Shown here: one piece after another, positions 1-4,378 of the stretch
Position numbering within the stretch: position 1 is the stretch's first letter
Layout: each line of letters begins with the position of its first letter
NCBI GenBank assembly: GCA_946886805.1
Contig: CAMPJM010000316.1
Span: forward strand, 1-5,409
DNA length: 5,409 bases
Direction of reading: 5' to 3'
From: an uncultured Flammeovirgaceae bacterium
GTDB taxonomy: Bacteria > Bacteroidota > Bacteroidia > Cytophagales > Cyclobacteriaceae
The notes under the pieces: generated by a model
What the model was told of the DNA's origin: nothing
The model's input: only the letters and a program-made list of their open reading frames with translations
Database searches by the model: none
Program-made: the position numbers and the translations under genes

Positions 1-678
1 GTCGTCAGCCCATTCGACAATATTCTGTAGAAGCACCAAATTTGCACTGAAATCATAGGATCCATCTTCATGCCTGCCGACGGCCTCTTTCGCATTTTCT
101 TTAAAATCTTTTTCGTTAGAGCAGTAAACACCACCTGTTCCCATCCATCCTAGTGAATCAGTTTTCACTATCTTCTTTTCTCCGTTGATGCTTTTAAGTA
201 CAGTCGAAAAGGAGTTTCTATAGCCTAAAGCAGCTTGTAAACTGTGATATTCAATATCCAATGGCGCTAGTTGTTCAAATTCCAATCCATAAAAAAAATG
301 GTAAAATGGTAGACGTTTAACTATTTCTCCTTCATCAATTTCACCCGATAGAGAGAAGTGGGATATAGAGATGACAACTGTTTTTAAATTAGGCATTTTA
401 TCCTGATAGTTGAATAGAATATCATGATCAATTTGTAGAGGTTGAGATACCATGGCCATGGTATATGCATTTTGATCCTTAAATTCATGAGGGTTTATCC
501 CCCGCAATGCATGAGAGCTACCTAACACTAGAACTTCGATTTCACCCAGTTTAGCCTCAAAATTTTTAAACTTAGTGCTATATTCGTTAGGGATCGTTTG
601 CAACCTATATTCAACAAAATAGAAGAGAATCAAGAGCGGAGCAATAAAAATACCTAATTTCTTCAGGAATTTGGACAT
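1..678 (-). CDS. SGNH-like membrane-anchored protein, probable partner of the MBOAT acyltransferase (partial, 3' end outside window)
   Basis: The frame is open from an ATG at 678-676 to the left edge, giving 226 codons with no stop. The N-terminus (MSKFLKK, then a hydrophobic stretch at about residues 8-22) looks like an uncleaved signal anchor, which would place the rest outside the cytoplasm. Residues 48-63 read EVLVLGSSHALRGINP. This resembles block I of SGNH/GDSL-type hydrolases and the AlgJ/AlgX-like proteins that work beside MBOAT transferases, and Ser55 (or Ser54) is the likely nucleophile. The later Asp-x-x-His block expected in such families would lie beyond the window, so catalysis cannot be confirmed. 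The start codon lies 2 bases after the MBOAT stop, so translation is probably coupled; no clear Shine-Dalgarno is seen. By analogy with AlgI/AlgJ, the inferred role is O-acylation of an exported polysaccharide. A non-catalytic SGNH-like protein is possible. Confidence 0.75.
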   Translation of the reverse strand, partial: MSKFLKKLGIFIAPLLILFYFVEYRLQTIPNEYSTKFKNFEAKLGEIEVLVLGSSHALRGINPHEFKDQNAYTMAMVSQPLQIDHDILFNYQDKMPNLKTVVISISHFSLSGEIDEGEIVKRLPFYHFFYGLEFEQLAPLDIEYHSLQAALGYRNSFSTVLKSINGEKKIVKTDSLGWMGTGGVYCSNEKDFKENAKEAVGRHEDGSYDFSANLVLLQNIVEWADD

Positions 679-680
679 AT

Positions 681-2120
681 TTAGAACTGAAAATAGATAA
701 ATTGAACTTCTTCAAAAGCACCGTATGCCCATATGCAAAAAAAGATCAAGTAATAAATTCCGTAACGTAAGAGAGACGCGTTTAAACTCTTCAAATAAAT
801 ATTCCACGTTGCTTCTCTACTGAGCCATTCAAAAACGAGCCAAATCACAATCATAGCCGGTAAAAAGGATTTAAGATGCGAGAAGTTTTCGGGGATGAAA
901 TATTCAATAGAAACAGATTGAATGTAGTTAAAGGCATCACCCACACTTTCAGATCTAAAGAAAATCCAGGCAAAACACGTCAGTGTAAAAGTAAGTCCCA
1001 TCTGCCATAACTCCCTGAACGAAGGAAGAAGTTTCCCTTTTGCCACTACGTCCATATTATTCCTATTCTTTCCCAAAAGTAATAAAGGCAGAAAATAGAT
1101 AGCATTCAAGGCCCCCCAAACTATGAATGTCCAGTTAGCGCCATGCCAAAATCCGCTCACGATAAAAATAATAAAGGTATTCAACACGATCCGGCTTTTG
1201 TTCCCTCTGCTTCCTCCTAAAGGAATGTATAAATAATCCCTGAACCATGTGGAGAGGGAAATGTGCCAGCGCCTCCAAAATTCAGCTATATCCCGCGAGA
1301 AATAGGGGGTTCGAAAATTGGTCATTAAGTCAAATCCAAAAAGTTTTGCTGTTCCTATAGCTATATCTGAATAGCCGGAAAAGTCACCATAAATCTGAAA
1401 AGCGAAAAGCACTGCGCCTAATATGAGTTCCAATCCGGAAGCATCCTGATAGTTGTTGAAAATTTGGTTCACAAACACAGCGCAATTATCAGCAATTACA
1501 ACTTTTTTAAATAGGCCCCACAAAATAAGTCTAAGACCATCGGCTCCATCTTCGAAATTAAAAACCCTTCTTACCTTAAATTGAGGCAGTAAGTTAATAG
1601 CCCTTTCGATCGGTCCAGCCACCAATTGAGGAAAAAAGCTAACATAAGCCAGAAAAGCTATAATATTTTTGGTTGGCTTCATTTCACCCCTGTACACATC
1701 GATGCTGTAACTCATGGTTTGAAAGGTATAAAAGCTAATCCCAACAGGTAATATTATGGCGATCGAATAGGAATTTGTCTGTAGGCCGATAGCTGACATC
1801 ATATCGGTAAAAGACTGCTGGAAAAAGTTGTAGTATTTGAAAAAGCCGAGGAAGCCTAGATTGGTACAAAGAGACAGCCATAGGAATAGCTTTTTTTGCA
1901 GAACGGTCTTAGAAGCTTCAATTTTAATTCCCGCCAAATAGTCAATTAATGAACTGAATACGATAAGAGATAGAAATCGCCAGTCCCACCATCCGTAAAA
2001 GAGGTAGCTAATTAGTAGTAAGAAAACATTCTGTGCTTTTAGATTCTTCTGGAAGACAAACCAATAGAGCAAAAATGAAACCGGCAAAAAAACGGCAAAC
2101 TCAAAGGAATTAAAAAGCAT
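681..2120 (-). CDS. MBOAT family membrane-bound O-acyltransferase (AlgI/DltB-like)
   Basis: This is a full-length 479-residue polytopic membrane protein, the usual size for AlgI-type MBOAT proteins. Family hallmarks are visible in order: FFKYYNFF at 93-100, LPVGISFYTFQTMSY near 124-138, FFPQLVAGPIER at 162-173, QIYGDFSGYSDIAIG at 242-256, FWRRWHISLSTWFRDYLYIP at 281-300, and SGFWHGANWTFIVWG at 322-336. His326 in the FWHG motif is the expected catalytic histidine, and His286 is the second conserved one. In this family the enzyme moves an acyl group, usually acetyl, from the cytoplasmic side to the outside, where an SGNH-type partner passes it to a polysaccharide. The ATG start lies 1 base after the epimerase stop (TAAAATG), and the stop is 2 bases before the SGNH-like start, so the three genes appear co-transcribed. 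The glycan context favours polysaccharide acetylation over teichoic acid D-alanylation, but the acceptor is unknown. Confidence 0.95.
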   Translation of the reverse strand: MLFNSFEFAVFLPVSFLLYWFVFQKNLKAQNVFLLLISYLFYGWWDWRFLSLIVFSSLIDYLAGIKIEASKTVLQKKLFLWLSLCTNLGFLGFFKYYNFFQQSFTDMMSAIGLQTNSYSIAIILPVGISFYTFQTMSYSIDVYRGEMKPTKNIIAFLAYVSFFPQLVAGPIERAINLLPQFKVRRVFNFEDGADGLRLILWGLFKKVVIADNCAVFVNQIFNNYQDASGLELILGAVLFAFQIYGDFSGYSDIAIGTAKLFGFDLMTNFRTPYFSRDIAEFWRRWHISLSTWFRDYLYIPLGGSRGNKSRIVLNTFIIFIVSGFWHGANWTFIVWGALNAIYFLPLLLLGKNRNNMDVVAKGKLLPSFRELWQMGLTFTLTCFAWIFFRSESVGDAFNYIQSVSIEYFIPENFSHLKSFLPAMIVIWLVFEWLSREATWNIYLKSLNASLLRYGIYYLIFFCIWAYGAFEEVQFIYFQF

Positions 2121-2121
2121 T

Positions 2122-3114
2122 TTATTTTTGTTTGCCTTGGGAAGAATACCAGTTATAGGTCAATTCCAAACCATTTTCAACAGAAAACTGCGGACTGTAT
2201 TGAAAAAGCCGCTCCGCTTTTCCAATGTCTGCCAGACTATGTTTCACATCTCCCTTTCGTTCTTCCCGGTAAATAACAGGTAAGCCTAAGTTGGCAAGCG
2301 CGGTGATTTTTTTCCATAGTTCATTCAGACTCGTTTGTTGACCAAATGCAATATTGATCACTTCATGTTGTCGAAGATCTTTTGCCAGCAAAGCTTTAAT
2401 ATTAGCCTGCACAGCATTCTCCACAAAAGTAAAATCTCGGCTTGTTTCGCCATCCCCGTTAATAGTAGGTGCTTCCCCTTTTAAAGCTGCTTCAATAAAT
2501 AAGGGAATCACTGCTGCGTAAGGACCCTGAGGGTTTTGCTTAGGGCCAAAAACGTTGAAGTAGCGGAGTCCTATGGTATGGAAATCATAAGTCCTTGAAA
2601 AGACCTCGGCGTACAATTCATTTACATACTTGGTTACCGCATAAGGAGAAAGCGGATTCCCAATTTGAACCTCTACTTTTGGTAAAGCGGGATGATCTCC
2701 GTAGGTGCTGGAGCTGGCGGCATAAATCATGCGTTTGATGCCTGCGTCACGTGCAGCAACCAACATATTTAAAAATCCACTGATATTTACATCATTGCTG
2801 GTAATAGGATCGTTGATGGAGCGGGGAACAGAACCCAGTGCAGCCTGGTGAGTGACATATTCAATTCCTGTCACTGCTTTTTTGCAGGTTTCAAGATCTC
2901 GGATATCGCCTTCAATGAGTTCAAAAGCTGGATTGGATTTGAATTCTTCGATATTGATATTAGAACCGGTAGAAAAGTTGTCCAGGACACGGACTTTTTT
3001 GGCTCCGTATTTCAAAAGGTATTCTACAATGTTGGATCCAATAAAGCCGGCACCTCCTGTAATCAAGAAGGTGGACTGGGATAGATCGGTGGTATGGTAT
3101 GGAGTATCGTACAC
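2122..3114 (-). CDS. wbpP: UDP-N-acetylglucosamine 4-epimerase, WbpP-like (extended SDR family)
   Basis: This 330-residue NAD-dependent extended-SDR enzyme closely matches, from memory, Pseudomonas WbpP, which interconverts UDP-GlcNAc/UDP-GalNAc and their uronic acids. Visible motifs are the Rossmann loop GGAGFIGS at 20-27, HQAALGSVPRSINDPITSN at 89-107, YAASSSTYGDHP at 131-142 with catalytic Ser134, YAVTK at 158-162 with Tyr158 and Lys162, IGLRYFNVFG at 181-190, and NGDGETSRDF at 219-228. Ser293 in KHSLADI aligns with WbpP Ser306, a small residue recalled as admitting N-acetylated substrates where E. coli GalE has a tyrosine. The start is GTG (3114-3112); an in-frame TAA lies three codons upstream and no ATG fits, so this is the most likely start. 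Ribosome binding looks weak. The gene is followed after 1 base by the MBOAT gene. The epimerase activity is well supported. Whether the plain sugar or the uronic acid is used in vivo is open. Confidence 0.93.
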   Translation of the reverse strand: MYDTPYHTTDLSQSTFLITGGAGFIGSNIVEYLLKYGAKKVRVLDNFSTGSNINIEEFKSNPAFELIEGDIRDLETCKKAVTGIEYVTHQAALGSVPRSINDPITSNDVNISGFLNMLVAARDAGIKRMIYAASSSTYGDHPALPKVEVQIGNPLSPYAVTKYVNELYAEVFSRTYDFHTIGLRYFNVFGPKQNPQGPYAAVIPLFIEAALKGEAPTINGDGETSRDFTFVENAVQANIKALLAKDLRQHEVINIAFGQQTSLNELWKKITALANLGLPVIYREERKGDVKHSLADIGKAERLFQYSPQFSVENGLELTYNWYSSQGKQK

Positions 3115-3122
3115 GACTTGAA

Positions 3123-3157
3123 ATTATGAATGTTGAATTATGAATTATGAATTAGGA
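3123..3157. repeat. Five-unit heptamer tandem repeat upstream of the epimerase
   Basis: Five consecutive 7-base units fill this stretch on the plus strand: ATTATGA, ATGTTGA, ATTATGA, ATTATGA, ATTAGGA. Three are identical and two differ at one or two positions. The array ends 8 bases before the GTG start of the epimerase, in its presumed leader, and supplies the in-frame TAA that limits the start. On the transcribed strand no unit contains ATG, so a change in copy number would not switch reading frame. It could only change leader length or promoter spacing. Confidence 0.85.
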
Positions 3158-3275
3158 AAGAGTCTCTTACTTTAAATATTTTTCAAGGCGACTTTAGACC
3201 ATTCTTAGGGTGCTTTGATCTTATTGATAGAATTATAAAATAAAAACCATCCAGGAGATAACGGTATCTTAATTT

Positions 3276-3695
3276 CTATAAATTTTTCAATTGTTTGATA
3301 AATTCTTCCGGCTCCATAGATCTGATTTCACTCCTGGTAAAATCCTTTGTATTGCGGGTAATTATTAAATCTATCAAATTTGCCTTCGCAGAGAATACTT
3401 GAATAGCATCTTCAAAATCTGGCAAATCAGATTCTAAAGCTGTAATAACAATATCCTTATCAATTCCAATAGTTTCGAGTATCTCGATTAGGTCTAATAT
3501 AAAGGTACGAGCCTGTGATTTTCCTTTTTGCTTGCTAGCGATATAATATATATCAGTAATCGAAGAAGCAGTGATATACCCCTCTAATAATCGCTCATCA
3601 ATAGCATCAAAAATTTTCAATGAATGATCGAAATGGGGCTGGCGTCGTAGGGCAATATCCAGTATGATATTAGTGTCGATAATAGCTCTGATCAT
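3276..3695 (-). CDS. PIN-domain ribonuclease toxin of a type II toxin-antitoxin pair
   Basis: The 139-residue product has the size and layout of a VapC-like PIN domain, probably of the PIN_3 branch. The N-terminus MIRAIIDTNIILDIAL places the first metal-binding acid at Asp7, with Asn9 and Asp13 nearby. A middle segment, LPDFEDAIQ at 91-99, offers Asp93, Glu95 and Asp96. The last block, LIITRNTKDF at 110-119, ends in Asp118 and is typical of the family. PIN toxins are Mg-dependent endoribonucleases that cut tRNA, rRNA or mRNA and stop growth when the antitoxin is lost. The target here cannot be told. The ATG at 3695-3693 overlaps the TGA of the upstream antitoxin gene in ATGA, a classic coupled toxin-antitoxin layout. 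Downstream, 161 bases separate it from the epimerase. No key acid appears missing, so it is probably active. Confidence 0.9.
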   Translation of the reverse strand: MIRAIIDTNIILDIALRRQPHFDHSLKIFDAIDERLLEGYITASSITDIYYIASKQKGKSQARTFILDLIEILETIGIDKDIVITALESDLPDFEDAIQVFSAKANLIDLIITRNTKDFTRSEIRSMEPEEFIKQLKNL

Positions 3696-3925
3696 TTATA
3701 CTTCTCAGTCAGATAGTCTAATTTGGATGAATCAGTATCACTTAAATGCAAAAAACCAGCCCATTTCTTAACAAATTTTTTACCGCCATTTTTTTTAATC
3801 TTTTTCTCCGCTTTAGGTACAATTATGATTTCCACCTCTTTATTAAATAGTGAAGGGGTAAAAGGTAATTGTATTAAACCATCTTTAGATATAATGGTAT
3901 CAAATTTAAATGCTCTCATATTCAT
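3692..3925 (-). CDS. Probable antitoxin partner of the PIN toxin (AbrB/MazE-like N-terminus)
   Basis: This 77-residue protein lies immediately upstream of the PIN toxin and overlaps it by 4 bases (ATGA), which is the main reason to call it an antitoxin. Residues 5-37 (FKFDTIISKDGLIQLP, then a VEIIIVPK strand) resemble the looped-hinge beta fold of AbrB/MazE DNA-binding proteins. That part would dimerise and bind the promoter. A lysine-rich linker (about 38-53) leads to a tail, FVKKWAGFLHLSDTD...KLDYLTEKYK, of the kind that wraps onto a PIN toxin and blocks its active site. Start codons are possible at 3925-3923 (used here) and at Met3 (3919-3917); AAAG lies a few bases before the first. The fold assignment is by eye. 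Autoregulation is expected from the family but no operator is proven. Confidence 0.75.
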   Translation of the reverse strand: MNMRAFKFDTIISKDGLIQLPFTPSLFNKEVEIIIVPKAEKKIKKNGGKKFVKKWAGFLHLSDTDSSKLDYLTEKYK

Positions 3926-3973
3926 TATCTTTGGTAGTAAAGATACAAAAAGTGAAGTAAAGTTTAGTCGATG

Positions 3974-3992
3974 TTCACGCAGCGGCGCGACG
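3974..3992 (+). repeat. Left arm of a perfect 19-bp inverted repeat
   Basis: TTCACGCAGCGGCGCGACG is the exact reverse complement of 4354-4372. It is 14/19 G or C in an AT-rich neighbourhood and ends 49 bases before the antitoxin start codon. It partly overlaps a local hairpin (CGACG at 3988-3992 with CGTCG at 3999-4003). Confidence 0.9.
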
Positions 3993-4051
3993 GTATCGCG
4001 TCGAACGCAGCGTAAATTAAGATTTTTGTAACTACTTAGGTACTAAAAAAC

Positions 4052-4206
4052 CGTCATTCCTGGCGGAGCGCAGCGTAGGCCAGCACCAAAGGCATTCCCA
4101 TGGAGGAATCCGCCTTCTACGAAGTGCTCGGATAATTTAGTGATTTCGCATCCATATCAGATTCCGGATATTTACTTCGTTTCTCTTCGTAAATTCCGGA
4201 ATGACG
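4052..4206. repeat. 155-bp CGTCATTCC...GGAATGACG repeat element
   Basis: The element begins with CGTCATTCC (4052-4060) and ends with its exact reverse complement GGAATGACG (4198-4206). Inside are GGCGGAGCGCAGCG (4062-4075) and GAGGAATCC (4103-4111), a pattern I recall from dispersed noncoding repeats of the 'GTCATTCC' type found in many bacterial genomes. Internal pairings include GGCGGA/TCCGCC (4062-4067 with 4109-4114) and AGCAC/GTGCT (4082-4086 with 4124-4128). No target-site duplication is visible at its borders. It carries no gene. Family membership and copy number are recollection and inference. Confidence 0.65.
4161..4202. other. Long hairpin at the right end of the 155-bp element
   Basis: ATTCCGGA (4161-4168) pairs with TCCGGAAT (4195-4202). 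After one bulged T at 4169, ATTTAC (4170-4175) pairs with GTAAAT (4189-4194). This makes a 14-bp stem with a single bulge and a 13-base loop. No T-run follows on either strand, so it is not a standard terminator. Confidence 0.7.
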
Positions 4207-4225
4207 ATATGTTTATTATATCGTC
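4203..4225. other. 8-bp hairpin directly abutting the longer hairpin
   Basis: GACGATAT (4203-4210) and ATATCGTC (4218-4225) form a perfect 8-bp stem with a 7-base loop GTTTATT. It starts at the very next base after the preceding hairpin and takes in the last bases of the GGAATGACG terminal repeat, so two stem-loops stand side by side. Confidence 0.65.
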
Positions 4226-4353
4226 GCTATACTTGTGTAGTTACGCATTTTTTTTATATTTCTGTACCGGTTTGGTTAAATGCACATTGTAAATTGATCC
4301 AGATCTTTAAAGGCTTTCGAAAACTCGCCGCGACCGCCGCATTTTTTATTTTT

Positions 4354-4372
4354 CGTCGCGCCGCTGCGTGAA
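4354..4372 (-). repeat. Right arm of a perfect 19-bp inverted repeat
   Basis: CGTCGCGCCGCTGCGTGAA is the exact reverse complement of 3974-3992. It ends only 6 bases from the stop codon of the Wzi-type gene, so it lies in the 3' untranslated end of that transcript. A second GC-rich patch (4326-4340) sits just to its left. Confidence 0.9.
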
Positions 4373-4378
4373 GCCGGG

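Larger units (their letters stand above)
3926..4378. other. 453-base gene-free region rich in inverted repeats
   Basis: No believable gene is seen here on either strand. The region separates the Wzi-type gene from the toxin-antitoxin pair and holds at least three nested inverted-repeat layers, two local hairpins and short GC-rich direct repeats, such as ACGCAGCG at 3977-3984 and 4005-4012. GC-rich blocks at both ends contrast with the AT-rich middle right part (about 4207-4310). The antitoxin promoter should lie near its left end, but I see no full Bacteroidota -33/-7 promoter. Confidence 0.8.

Noticed and set aside
2848..3121. Two plus-strand open frames opposite the start of the epimerase
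   Set aside because: They lie wholly antisense to a strongly conserved gene, resemble no known protein, and have no start signals. They are shadow frames.
3123..3157. CRISPR array
   Set aside because: The repeats are 7 bases with no spacers between them, and no cas gene is present.
3237..3269. Intrinsic terminator after the PIN toxin gene: AGATA/TATCT stem followed by a T-rich run on the minus strand
   Set aside because: The stem is only 5 AT-rich pairs and lies about 7 bases from the T-run, which is too weak to call.
3938..3945. TATCTTTA on the minus strand as a Bacteroidota -7 promoter element (TAnnTTTG) for the antitoxin
   Set aside because: The last base differs, no matching -33 TTG is present at the right distance, and the implied leader would be only about 6 bases.
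3723..4031. Plus-strand open frame spanning the antitoxin and part of the repeat region
   Set aside because: It is antisense to the antitoxin and runs into the GC-rich inverted repeat. No domain or conserved pattern is visible.
4329..4360. CGCGAC/GTCGCG hairpin as a terminator for the Wzi-family gene
   Set aside because: The stem is six pairs with a 20-base loop and no T-run follows it on the minus strand. The same bases are better explained by the 19-bp long-range repeat.
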